DNA of 64,000 nucleotides from Gemmatimonadota bacterium (GTDB lineage: Bacteria; Gemmatimonadota; Gemmatimonadetes; Longimicrobiales; Gaopeijiaceae). Shown here in pieces: positions 42,336 through 50,125 of the stretch; position 1 is the first letter of the stretch; every line of letters begins with the position of its first letter. The position numbers were made by a program, and so were the translations under genes. The notes beneath the pieces were generated by a model. That model worked only from the letters and a program-made list of their open reading frames with translations. It was not told the origin of the DNA and made no database searches. The stretch is from assembly GCA_022826565.1 (NCBI GenBank), contig JAJDUP010000012.1, positions 310,001-374,000 of the forward strand. The letters run 5' to 3'.

Positions 42336-42635
42336 GTGCCGGTTACGAAGAAGGCCGTACGCGACGCGCTCAAGACGGTGAAGGATCCCGAGCTCAACCT
42401 GGACCTCGTGGTCCTGGGGTTGGTATACGACATCGAGGTAGAGGGAGACGCCGCCAGGGCGATCATATCGCTCACGACGCCGATGTGTCCCGCGGCCGGG
42501 CAGATCCTCGACGAGGCGAAGGCGGCGGTTGCGAGCGTGGACGGGGTCCAGGACGCCGAGGTCGAGCTGACCTTCGACCCGCCCTGGACGCCGGACCGAA
42601 TCAGCCCCCTGATCCGCTCGGCGCTGGGGATCTGA
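42336..42635 (+). CDS. MIP18/DUF59 metal-sulfur cluster assembly protein
   Basis: 99 residues from GTG 42336, with GGAGG (42322-42326) nine bases upstream. The MIP18 fold signature is seen in VKDPELNLDLVVLGLVYDIEV and the Cys-containing loop LTTPMCPAAGQIL, then ELTFDPPWTPDRISP. Relatives (SufT, PaaD) assist Fe-S or diiron protein assembly. It leads the paa-like operon and is followed 30 bases later by paaA-like. No feature was recognised in the 258 bases before it. Confidence 0.82.
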   Translation: MPVTKKAVRDALKTVKDPELNLDLVVLGLVYDIEVEGDAARAIISLTTPMCPAAGQILDEAKAAVASVDGVQDAEVELTFDPPWTPDRISPLIRSALGI

Positions 42636-42665
42636 GCCGTGGCCGGGCGTGGAAAGGACGACCTG

Positions 42666-43604
42666 ATGTCGCAACGAGCCGAAGAGCAGCTCAAGGAGCG
42701 AATCCGGAAGGGCCACATCCTGGAGTCGCCGGAGGAGATGACGCCGGGCTACAGGAGGGCGATCATCATCCAGCTGACCGTCCAGGCCGACACGGAGCTG
42801 ATGAGCGCGCCCGCGTACTGGCTCGCCGCCCGTCATGCTCCTTCAACCAACACGCAGGTCAGCGCGCACGCGATCATCCAGGACGAGCTGGCGCACGCCA
42901 ACATCGCCTACCGGCTCCTCGAGGACATGGGGGTGTCGAAGGAGAAGCTGGTGTACGGCCGCGAGCCCCACGAGTTCAAGCATCCCTACGGCTTCGACCA
43001 GCCGCTCGACAACTGGGCGGAGCTGGTGGTGGCCAACGGGTTCTTCGACCGGGCCGGGATCTGCCTGCTGGGCGACGTGCACCGCAACACCTCCTACGGG
43101 CCCCTCAAGCGGGCGCTGGTGAAGGTGGACATGGAGGAGACCTTCCACCTGCGGCACGGAGAGGTGTGGATGCGCCGCCTGGCGCGGGCGGGGGGCGCGG
43201 CGACCGAGTTGCTGCAGCGTTGCGTCGACTGGATGTTCCCGATGACCATCGAGTGGTTCGGACTGCCTGACGACCTCAAGCGGCACAGCGGCCAGCTGGA
43301 CTACAGGCTCAAGGGGCTCACCAACGACGAGCTTCGCCAGCTGTGGATGTCGTCCACGGTTCCGCTATGCGAGGGCCTGGGGCTGAAGGTGCCCGCCCAC
43401 TACGACGAGGCCGCGGAAGAGTACGTGCTCGACTACCCGTTCCCCTGCGAGTACGACCCCGAGGCCAAGCACTGGCTCTTCGGCGACGGCGAGATCACCT
43501 GGGACGCGGTTTTCACCCGCTGGAAGGGCCGGGGGCCGATGAACGAGCGCTACGTCGAGTCGGTGCGGAGGTCGCGCGGCACGGTGTCCTCGTGGCTGAA
43601 CTGA
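42666..43604 (+). CDS. paaA: Phenylacetyl-CoA epoxidase-like diiron subunit A
   Basis: 312 residues from ATG 42666 (AAAGGA seven bases upstream; GTG 42639 also in frame). A ferritin-like four-helix diiron protein with the carboxylate/His ligand motifs IIQDELAHANIAYRLL and DMEETFHLRHGEVWM, and the PaaA-type C-terminus (YPFPCEYDPEAKHW, FTRWKGRGPMNERYV). In the known complex PaaA is the catalytic subunit epoxidising the CoA-bound aromatic ring with PaaC, PaaB and the reductase PaaE. It is in one operon with MIP18, paaB- and paaC-like genes. Confidence 0.87.
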   Translation: MSQRAEEQLKERIRKGHILESPEEMTPGYRRAIIIQLTVQADTELMSAPAYWLAARHAPSTNTQVSAHAIIQDELAHANIAYRLLEDMGVSKEKLVYGREPHEFKHPYGFDQPLDNWAELVVANGFFDRAGICLLGDVHRNTSYGPLKRALVKVDMEETFHLRHGEVWMRRLARAGGAATELLQRCVDWMFPMTIEWFGLPDDLKRHSGQLDYRLKGLTNDELRQLWMSSTVPLCEGLGLKVPAHYDEAAEEYVLDYPFPCEYDPEAKHWLFGDGEITWDAVFTRWKGRGPMNERYVESVRRSRGTVSSWLN

Positions 43605-44053
43605 GCGGCGGCATCGCGACGGCCTCCGCGCCTCCCCGGCGCAGGCGTCCCCTGAAGACGCTGCTGGCCATGAGGCCGATGGCGCTGCCCGATGCGTCGG
43701 GCGGCCGCGACAGGTGGTCGGCACCGCTCGCCGAGGCCCCCGCCGACGTGGCAGCGGCCGTGCGCGCGGTCCTCGGCGAGGTGCTGGACCCCGAGCTGCC
43801 GATCTCGGTTGTCGAACTCGGGCTCGTGTACGGCGTGGGCTTCGAGGACGGGACGGCCCGGGTCGACCTGACCTTCACGGCGACGGCGTGCCCCTGCATG
43901 GACTTCATCAAGCAGGATGTCAGCGACCGGATCGCGATGGAGCCCTGGGTGGACCGCGTCGAGATCAACGAGGTGTGGGACCCTCCCTGGACCACGGCAC
44001 GGATCTCGGAGGAGGGGCGGCGGAAGCTCGCGCGGCTGGGCGTGGGCGCGTGA
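43592..44053 (+). CDS. paaD: PaaD-like MIP18 protein lacking the zinc ribbon
   Basis: 153 residues from GTG 43592, overlapping paaA-like by 13 bases. After a basic, low-complexity N-terminal extension (about 45 residues) comes a MIP18 domain: LDPELPISVVELGLVYGVGF, TATACPCMDFIKQDV and INEVWDPPWTTARISEEGRR. PaaD of model bacteria carries a C-terminal Cys4 zinc ribbon after this domain; here the protein stops, and a matching ribbon is encoded separately at 45054. Confidence 0.82.
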   Translation: MAELSGGIATASAPPRRRRPLKTLLAMRPMALPDASGGRDRWSAPLAEAPADVAAAVRAVLGEVLDPELPISVVELGLVYGVGFEDGTARVDLTFTATACPCMDFIKQDVSDRIAMEPWVDRVEINEVWDPPWTTARISEEGRRKLARLGVGA

Positions 44054-44286
44054 CCGGCGAGGGAGTCTACGAGGTCTTCGCCCGCAAGAAGCGGGGCGAG
44101 CCGCTCCGTCACATCGGCTACGTGGACGCGCCGGGCGACGAACTGGCGCGGGTGTACGCGTGGAAGACCTACGACGAGGAGAAGTGGTTCGAGATGTGCG
44201 TGGTGCCGCGCGGCGCCGTGATCCCCGTCAACCGGGACGACGGACCCTGGGGGCGGAACCGGCGCGGAGAGGGAGATGACGGTTGA
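44050..44286 (+). CDS. paaB: Phenylacetyl-CoA epoxidase-like subunit B
   Basis: 78 residues from GTG 44050, overlapping the previous stop. Small PaaB-type protein: YEVFARKKRGEPLRHIGYVD and WFEMCVVPRGAVI match the PaaB pattern. PaaB is a structural linker in the epoxidase complex. Confidence 0.82.
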   Translation: MTGEGVYEVFARKKRGEPLRHIGYVDAPGDELARVYAWKTYDEEKWFEMCVVPRGAVIPVNRDDGPWGRNRRGEGDDG

Positions 44287-45047
44287 CCGACTCGGCCCCC
44301 TCGCCGCTGGCCCGGCACATCCTCAGCCTCGCGGACACCAAGCGGCTGCTCGGCATTCGCTACAGCGACTGGATTCTGGGCGGCCCCTCGATCGAGACCG
44401 GAATCGCGGCGTCGTCCATGGCGCAGGACGAATGGGGGCACGCCCGGCTCCTGTACTCGATGCTGAAACGGCTCGGCTACGACCCCTTCGAGGTCGAGCA
44501 CACCCGCCCCGCCGAGCGGTACTACTCCGCCCCCGCACTGGACGACCCCTTCGCGGACTGGGCCGACTTCGTCGCGGCGACGGTAGTGGTGGACGGCGCC
44601 CTTTCCGTTGCGCTGGAGAGCATCGCCGGCGGGAACTTCCCGCTCGCACGGTCGCGCGTCCCCAAGATGCTGGCCGAGGAGGAGTACCACCACCAGTTCG
44701 GCGCGGCCTGGTTCCAGCGCCTGGCGGGTTCGGGGGGAGAGGGCGCCGCGCGGGTGGCGGCGGCGGCGCGCGCCATGCTGCCCTCGACGCTCGCGTGGCT
44801 CCTCCCCGGCGACGGCCTCTACCGCGATCTCGTCGCCGACGGCAGCGCGCTGTCCCTCGACGCCGTGCGCGACCGGTGCGAAGCGCGGCTGGGCCCCACC
44901 CTGTCGGCCGCCCGTATTCGCCTGGACGACATCGAGCCCGCACGCGCCGGCTGGGACGGGGAGCGGCGGCGCGGCCCCGGTGCTCCCGCCGAGGAGGCGG
45001 TCGAGCGGGCGCGGGGTGATCGCAACCGTGACCTCTTCGTCGAGTAG
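44283..45047 (+). CDS. paaC: Phenylacetyl-CoA epoxidase-like subunit C
   Basis: 254 residues from TTG 44283, overlapping paaB-like by four bases. Ferritin-like PaaC pattern: GIRYSDWILGGPSIETGIAA, SSMAQDEWGHARLLYSML and EEEYHHQFGAAWFQRL. PaaC is the structural, usually metal-free, partner of PaaA; here DEWGH and EEYHH still look ligand-like. The C-terminal 60 residues are rich in Arg and Ala. Confidence 0.85.
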   Translation: MTDSAPSPLARHILSLADTKRLLGIRYSDWILGGPSIETGIAASSMAQDEWGHARLLYSMLKRLGYDPFEVEHTRPAERYYSAPALDDPFADWADFVAATVVVDGALSVALESIAGGNFPLARSRVPKMLAEEEYHHQFGAAWFQRLAGSGGEGAARVAAAARAMLPSTLAWLLPGDGLYRDLVADGSALSLDAVRDRCEARLGPTLSAARIRLDDIEPARAGWDGERRRGPGAPAEEAVERARGDRNRDLFVE

Positions 45048-45053
45048 CGTCCC

Positions 45054-45263
45054 GTGAAGCCGTCCACCGCGCCGACCCCGAACGACGCGCCTCCCTGCCC
45101 GTTCTGTGAAGGCAGCCGCACCGAGGTCATGTCGCTCTTCGGCAGCCATGCCTCGCTCACGACCTGCTGGTGCGCCGACTGCCGCAGTCCCTTCGAGTTC
45201 CTGCGCTGGCGCGGCCCGGCGGAAGAGCGGGGGAACATGGACCGCCGCAACGGGGTTGAGTAA
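45054..45263 (+). CDS. Stand-alone PaaD-type zinc ribbon
   Basis: 69 residues from GTG 45054, six bases after the paaC-like stop. The core PPCPFCEGSRTEVMSLFGSH and TCWCADCRSPFEFLRW contains CPFC and CADC pairs and the FGS and PFEFL phrases found at the C-terminus of normal PaaD. It therefore supplies the half missing from the PaaD-like protein at 43592. It is probably needed for epoxidase maturation together with that protein. Confidence 0.8.
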   Translation: MKPSTAPTPNDAPPCPFCEGSRTEVMSLFGSHASLTTCWCADCRSPFEFLRWRGPAEERGNMDRRNGVE

Positions 45264-45314
45264 AGTTCCGGAGGTGTGCATCTGATCCGCAGGAAGGAGT
45301 CGTGAAGCTCGACC

Positions 45315-46043
45315 ATGCCCTACCACACTCACCATATCCCGCCGGTGGCGGCCTCCCGCCCGGCCCTGCTCCTGGCCGCGTTCTCAGTGGTCGTGCTGCC
45401 GCTGCTCGCGTGCGCTTCCGGCGAGATCGAACTGCCCAACCCCCGCCGCCTGGTCGTCTACTCCGGCGCCCGCATCGTGCCGACCCAGGAACGCATGGAA
45501 GAGGTGGACGCCTGGGTTCGCGAACAGACGGACAGTATCAGGCTTGACCCTTCGTTCATGATCATCGCCAACGCCCAGGAAGGACCGGTCTACCCCTGGG
45601 AAGAGCTTCATCTGAACGCCCGGGGCGACTCCGCGACCGTAAGCCTCCAGCCCAATTCAGATGCGAGGTGGCCATACCAGTTCTACGCCCACCTCCATCT
45701 GATGGCCGTGCAGGACCGGCTCGACCGCTGGCTGCCCGAGGCGGTGGGAGCCGATGAATTCGAGCTCGAGCTGGCCATCCTGTCACGGGTGGCCGACGTG
45801 TGGATCTACCAGCGCTCCATCTTCGATGCGCGTCCGTACAGCATTCTCGATGAAATCGCCTACGCCAGCGAGCACGGTTTCCTGGAGGAATTCGTCCTGA
45901 CTGCGCGTCCCGCTGCCTTTGTCGAGGCGCGCAAGGAGTGGCAGGCCGAGAATCCTGACGGGAATGCCGCGTACGTGGACTGGTTCCGTCAGACCTTCGA
46001 GCGCGATCCCCCGGGATTCAGCCGCGGGTCGCAGGACGGCTGA
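45315..46043 (+). CDS. Hypothetical secreted lipoprotein
   Basis: 242 residues. Signal peptide with lipobox LLAC (Cys33). The mature part starts IELPNPRRLVVYSGARIVP and is mixed alpha/beta with several aromatic-rich helices (YQFYAHLHLMAVQDRLDRWL). No family was recognised. Its 3' end leads directly into a 20-bp tandem repeat. Confidence 0.65.
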   Translation: MPYHTHHIPPVAASRPALLLAAFSVVVLPLLACASGEIELPNPRRLVVYSGARIVPTQERMEEVDAWVREQTDSIRLDPSFMIIANAQEGPVYPWEELHLNARGDSATVSLQPNSDARWPYQFYAHLHLMAVQDRLDRWLPEAVGADEFELELAILSRVADVWIYQRSIFDARPYSILDEIAYASEHGFLEEFVLTARPAAFVEARKEWQAENPDGNAAYVDWFRQTFERDPPGFSRGSQDG

Positions 46044-46050
46044 GACGCGG

Positions 46051-46136
46051 ATCGTCTGGCAGGGCTGCGGCTCGTCAGGTGCGGCCGCAGGTCGTCAGGC
46101 GTGGTCGCTGATCGTCAGGCTGGGCCGCTGATCGTC
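46051..46136. repeat. Tandem repeat, 20-bp period, about 4.5 copies
   Basis: The pentamer TCGTC occurs at 46052, 46072, 46092, 46112 and 46132, exactly 20 bases apart, with degenerate flanks (for example ATCGTCAGGCTGGGCCGCTG). The array starts eight bases after the lipoprotein stop and covers the 3' end of the convergent minus-strand gene. Confidence 0.75.
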
Positions 46137-46423
46137 CACCCGGACTCTATCGTGCGCGCTCCCTCACCGCGCATGTGGACATCCACGCGTCCCGTCAGAG
46201 CCAGGCGGGCGTCGGTGAGCTTGCCGCCGAAGAGGGCGAACCCGTCCACCTGGAGCGGTTCCTCCGCGCCTTCCGTCGTCGCAATCAGGCCGCCGCCCTT
46301 CAATTCCTTCAGGGTCAGCGCCTCTCCCTGCCTCAGCCGCAGGCGAAGAATGCGTCCGCCGTGCGGATGATCGAGCGCATCGATTACGCTGTACCTTGCC
46401 TTCACTCGTGCGGTATCGGTCAC
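46115..46423 (-). CDS. Conserved-looking small hypothetical protein
   Basis: 102 residues from GTG 46423. Beta-rich (ALDHPHGGRILRLRLRQG, EPLQVDGFALFGGKL, ESGWTISGPA). No family was recognised. The last codons lie in the 20-bp repeat. It is divergent from the PLP decarboxylase gene, sharing a region with a 12-bp palindrome. Confidence 0.55.
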   Translation of the reverse strand: MTDTARVKARYSVIDALDHPHGGRILRLRLRQGEALTLKELKGGGLIATTEGAEEPLQVDGFALFGGKLTDARLALTGRVDVHMRGEGARTIESGWTISGPA

Positions 46424-46439
46424 AGTGATGTATCTCTCG

Positions 46440-46451
46440 GTGCAATTGCAC
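46440..46451. promoter_or_regulatory. 12-bp perfect palindrome in a divergent promoter region
   Basis: GTGCAATTGCAC at 46440-46451 lies midway between the divergent starts at 46423 and 46507. It is a plausible operator, but no regulator gene is adjacent. Confidence 0.4.
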
Positions 46452-46506
46452 TGGACGTTGGTGTCTCAACAGTACACTAGAACCCCGAAACCCGAAGCGT
46501 CAACGG

Positions 46507-47991
46507 ATGATCGACGAGCCACCCAGGCCCGACCCGGCGGCAGGCCCGCTGCTGGAGACCCCGGAAGAAATGCGGCGCTCCGGATACGCCATCGTCGACG
46601 CCATCGTGGACCGCTGGGCCCGCCTCGGCGACGATCCCGCGTGGCAGGGGGCGACCCGCGACATCACCGAACCGATGCTCCACGGCCCCCCACCGGAGGA
46701 AGGCCGCGACCTGGCCGGGCTGCTCGACACCGTCCTGGGCGACGTGATGCCGCTTGCCGGACGGATCGACCACCCCCGTTTTCTCGCCTTCATCCCGTCC
46801 AGCCCCACCTGGGCGTCCGTACTGGCCAGCTTCCTGATCAACGGCTACAACATCTTCCAGGGGACCTGGCTGGAGTCCTCCGGACCCTCCCAGATCGAAT
46901 TCACGGTCACGGAGTGGTTCAGGGAGTGGATGGGATATCCGGAGGGCGGCGGCGGTCTGTTCACGAGCGGGGGTTCCGCGGCCAACCTGATCGCGATCGT
47001 CGCCGCCCGGGAAGCGGCGGGGAATCCCGCACGCGGAACCGTCTACGCATCCGGGCAGACACACGCCTCGGTGAGCCGCGCCGCCCGCATTGCCGGTGTC
47101 GACCCCTCGCTCGTCCGCTTCGTGCCCACCGACGACGCTTTCCGAATCCGGCCCTCGCGGCTGCTGGCGGCGATACGGCGGGACCGCGCCGCCGGTCTCG
47201 AGCCCTTCTGCCTGGTCGCCACCGCCGGGACGACGAACACGGGAAGCATCGACCCCCTGGCGGAGCTGGCCGGGATCGCGCGCGACGAGGGCCTCTGGTA
47301 CCACATCGATGCCGCTTACGGAGGGTTTGCGGTGCTGGATCCCGAGACGCGGCCCCTGCTCCAGGGGATGGAGCTCTCCGACAGTCTCTCGCTCGATCCC
47401 CACAAGTGGCTCTTCCAGCCGTACGAAACCGGCTGCCTGCTCGCCCGCGACGCGAGCCGCCTCGAGGCGGCGTTCCGAATCATGCCCTCCTATCTGCAGG
47501 ACGCCGAGTGGGGCCCCGAACACGTCAACTTCTGCGACCGCGGTCTTCAGCTCACCCGGACCTTCCGCGCACTGCGGGTCTGGCTGTCGATGCAAAGGTA
47601 CGGCGTTGCCGCGCATCGCGAAGCGGTCGCGAGGGGCATTGCGCTTGCGAAGGGCGCGGAGGCCCGCATCCGAAGCGAGGCCGAGCTCGAGCTGCTCTCC
47701 CCCCAGTGCCTGGGGATCGTGTGTTTCCGATACCGCGGGGACGAGTCGATTCCGGCGGCCGCGCTGGATGACCTCAACGCGCGCATCCAGGACGAGATCG
47801 TTCAGTCGGGGTACGCGATGATGTCGTCGACTCGCGTGCGGGACTGCTTCTCTCTGCGGTTCTGCGTGCTCAACTACCGCACCACCGAGGAAGATCTCGC
47901 CCGCGTCCTGGACCGGATCGTCGCCGCCGGCCGCCGGCTCGGCGCGGAAGCGAGGCCCCCGGGACCGGCCGGCGAGAGCGCCCCGGCGTGA
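46507..47991 (+). CDS. Group II PLP-dependent amino acid decarboxylase
   Basis: 494 residues. Group II decarboxylase fold: HPRFLAFIPSSPTWASVLA, LFTSGGSAANLIAI, QTHAS with the ring-stacking His186, YHIDAAYGG with Asp268, and the PLP lysine Lys300 in LDPHKWLFQPYE. Substrates in this family are aromatic or acidic amino acids (tyrosine, tryptophan, glutamate); the amine produced is not identifiable by eye. It overlaps the next gene by four bases. Confidence 0.9.
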   Translation: MIDEPPRPDPAAGPLLETPEEMRRSGYAIVDAIVDRWARLGDDPAWQGATRDITEPMLHGPPPEEGRDLAGLLDTVLGDVMPLAGRIDHPRFLAFIPSSPTWASVLASFLINGYNIFQGTWLESSGPSQIEFTVTEWFREWMGYPEGGGGLFTSGGSAANLIAIVAAREAAGNPARGTVYASGQTHASVSRAARIAGVDPSLVRFVPTDDAFRIRPSRLLAAIRRDRAAGLEPFCLVATAGTTNTGSIDPLAELAGIARDEGLWYHIDAAYGGFAVLDPETRPLLQGMELSDSLSLDPHKWLFQPYETGCLLARDASRLEAAFRIMPSYLQDAEWGPEHVNFCDRGLQLTRTFRALRVWLSMQRYGVAAHREAVARGIALAKGAEARIRSEAELELLSPQCLGIVCFRYRGDESIPAAALDDLNARIQDEIVQSGYAMMSSTRVRDCFSLRFCVLNYRTTEEDLARVLDRIVAAGRRLGAEARPPGPAGESAPA

Positions 47992-48737
47992 AGAAACCGG
48001 CGGTGTGGACGGGCGCAGCCGTGGTGCTGGCCGCCATCTTCGTCTTCGCCGGGCTGGGCGGGCTCCTGACGGCGCTGGTCGCGGCGGTCTGGCTGACCCT
48101 GATCCCCGCCCTGTCCACCGGCCGCGAATTCCCCCCGGCGGCACAGATCCGGGACGCCCGCGTCGCCCTCTACCTCAGTTCAGCCGTGGTATTGATGGCC
48201 GCCGGGGGAGTCACTTTTCTGGCGTGGCGCTGGCTTGGCGGCGTGGAATCCCTGCAGCCCGGCTGGCCTTCCGCCTGGGCGCCCCTTGTCGGCCCCGCAG
48301 TTCTGCTGATGGGGGGCGGGCTCGCCGTCGCATATCTTTTCCGGGGCCTGTCCGTTCTCCGCGGGTGGCGGGAAACGGAGGTTGTCCACGCGATCATGCC
48401 CGCCACGGGCAGTGAAAGGAGCGTGTTTGCCTTGCTGACCGCAGCTGCCGGATGGTCCGAGGAAATCGTCTTTCGCGGCTTCCTCCCGGTGTTCCTGATG
48501 CCATGGTTCGGCTCCTACCTGCTCGCCTCCCTGCCGGTGAACGCAGCATTTGGTATCGTACACGGTTATCAGGGGCCGCTCGGCATGGCGAGGGCGGGCG
48601 TCATGGGGCTGGTGCTGGCCCTCGGCGTCGCCTGGACGGGAAGCCTGTGGCCCTCCATCCTCGCCCACACGGCCCTGAATCTCCTGATCGGGCTCGTGCT
48701 GCACAGATCTCTTCTCGGAGGCTTCAAGTGGACATAG
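47988..48737 (+). CDS. CPBP-family intramembrane metalloprotease
   Basis: 249 residues from GTG 47988, about seven membrane helices. Family motifs are EEIVFRGFLPVFL, the His motif NAAFGIVHGYQGPLG and ILAHTALNL. CPBP/ABI proteins are membrane proteases or immunity-type factors. It overlaps the decarboxylase stop and the following gene start, so it is in that operon. Confidence 0.82.
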   Translation: MKKPAVWTGAAVVLAAIFVFAGLGGLLTALVAAVWLTLIPALSTGREFPPAAQIRDARVALYLSSAVVLMAAGGVTFLAWRWLGGVESLQPGWPSAWAPLVGPAVLLMGGGLAVAYLFRGLSVLRGWRETEVVHAIMPATGSERSVFALLTAAAGWSEEIVFRGFLPVFLMPWFGSYLLASLPVNAAFGIVHGYQGPLGMARAGVMGLVLALGVAWTGSLWPSILAHTALNLLIGLVLHRSLLGGFKWT

Positions 48738-49135
48738 ACCTGGCGCTCACCGCCGATGCCGCCACGATCGACGGTTCCGGCAAACTCAACCTCCTCGGCG
48801 TCTTCGACCAGATCGCCGTGCAGCAGTTCCCGGCACGGCACGGACGCCTGGCGCTCGTCCTGCGCTTTCTGGGGGGCGCCGCCGACGCGGGCACGCACAA
48901 TCTCAGTATCAAGCTGACCAGCCCCGCCGGGACCGAACTCGTCTCCCTGAACGGCGAACTCAACGTCAGGCCCGGGCGCGGCAGCCTGCAGACCGGGATT
49001 CGGGTGCCTCACGTGATCAACCTGGACGGGATCGTCTTCCAGGAACTCGGCATCCACACCTTCGACATCGCCGTGGACGGACGCCATCAGGCAACCCTTC
49101 CGCTCACCATCGCGCGGCAGAGGAAGATGACATGA
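48728..49135 (+). CDS. DUF6941-like conserved protein
   Basis: 135 residues from GTG 48728, overlapping the CPBP stop by ten bases. The start DIDLALTADAATIDGSGKLN followed by LLGVFDQI is the typical opening of the DUF6941 family; the rest is a beta-sandwich (HTFDIAVDGRHQATLPLTI). Role unknown. Confidence 0.7.
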   Translation: MDIDLALTADAATIDGSGKLNLLGVFDQIAVQQFPARHGRLALVLRFLGGAADAGTHNLSIKLTSPAGTELVSLNGELNVRPGRGSLQTGIRVPHVINLDGIVFQELGIHTFDIAVDGRHQATLPLTIARQRKMT

Positions 49136-49977
49136 CAGACAGCCCGCCGGGCGCGATGCCCAACCGGGTCGTGCGGCTCCGGATCCATCCGGTCAAGGGG
49201 GCCAGGGGCTCCGATGTCGACACGCTGCACTTCGAGGCGATGGGGCCGCGGTTCGACCGCCGCTGGATGGTGGTCAGGCCGGACGGCGGCTTTGTCACGC
49301 AGCGCGATACCCCGCGCCTCGCCACCATCCGTCCGACGGTCGCGGACGGCGCCCTCACGCTCGAGGCGCCGGACGCTCCTCCTATCCACCTGCCCCTCAC
49401 ACCCCGCGGAGAGCGGCTGCAAGCGACCGTCTGGAGCTCGGTCGTGGATGTCCGCACGGTGTCGGCGGCCGCCGACGCCTGGGTGTCGTCGGTCCTCGGC
49501 GGCGCCCACCGCCTGGTCTTCATGGGCGACGACGACATCCGCAACACCGACCCGGCCTACGCCGAGGGCCACCGCGTGTCGTTCGCCGACGGCTACCCGG
49601 CCCTCCTCGTCTCGCAGGGTTCGGTCGACGAACTGGCCCGCCGCGTCGGCCGCAAGATTCCCGTGGAGCGCTTCCGTCCCAACATCGTGGTCAGCGGCGA
49701 CCGTCCCCACGCAGAAGACTTCTGGAGGGAGTTCACGATCGGCGCCCTGCCCTTCCGCGGCGTGAAGCTCTGCGCACGCTGCAAAGTCACGACGACCGAT
49801 CAGGAGACCGGGGTCCGCGACCCCGACCAGGAGCCGTTGCGTACGCTGGCCCGCTACCGGCGCATCGAGAGCCTGGTCTACTTCGGCGTCAACACGGTGC
49901 ACCTCGCCCAGGGGCCGATCTCCCTGGGCGACCCGGTCGAGGTGCAGGAACGGGGTATCGTTCGCGGGGCGATATAG
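49132..49977 (+). CDS. MOSC-domain molybdenum sulfurtransferase-like protein
   Basis: 281 residues, ATGA overlap with the previous gene. N-terminal MOSC beta-barrel (VVRLRIHPVKGARGSDVDTL, RWMVVRPDGGFVTQRDTPRL) and MOSC domain with PVERFRPNIVV and the Cys motif LCARCKVTTTDQETG. This is the YcbX/mARC type, which binds the molybdenum cofactor and reduces N-hydroxylated compounds. Confidence 0.85.
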   Translation: MTDSPPGAMPNRVVRLRIHPVKGARGSDVDTLHFEAMGPRFDRRWMVVRPDGGFVTQRDTPRLATIRPTVADGALTLEAPDAPPIHLPLTPRGERLQATVWSSVVDVRTVSAAADAWVSSVLGGAHRLVFMGDDDIRNTDPAYAEGHRVSFADGYPALLVSQGSVDELARRVGRKIPVERFRPNIVVSGDRPHAEDFWREFTIGALPFRGVKLCARCKVTTTDQETGVRDPDQEPLRTLARYRRIESLVYFGVNTVHLAQGPISLGDPVEVQERGIVRGAI

Positions 49978-50062
49978 GAGCCCGTGGACAAAATCCCCCC
50001 GGCATCCGCGCGGCGCTGCCTCCGGGCTCCTGGCACGCGGGCCGGGCGTGCTTGAATCTGCG

Positions 50063-50094
50063 CTATGTCATGGCAACATTACATAATGTCATGT
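50063..50094 (+). repeat. 32-bp AT-rich motif, copy 2 (candidate promoter/operator)
   Basis: Matches 27 of 32 bases of the motif at 10665-10696 (read on the minus strand), in the same orientation to its downstream gene, here 31 bases before the gyrA-like start. It contains the palindrome ACATTA-CA-TAATGT (50078-50091) and the CAACAT...ATGTTG inverted pair. It stands out as AT-rich. Confidence 0.5.
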
Positions 50095-50125
50095 TGTCTT
50101 TACATCCGGAATTCGGGTAGCCCAG

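Noticed and set aside
46051-46136. CRISPR-like array
   Set aside because: The 20-bp repeats are contiguous and degenerate with no spacers and no cas genes.
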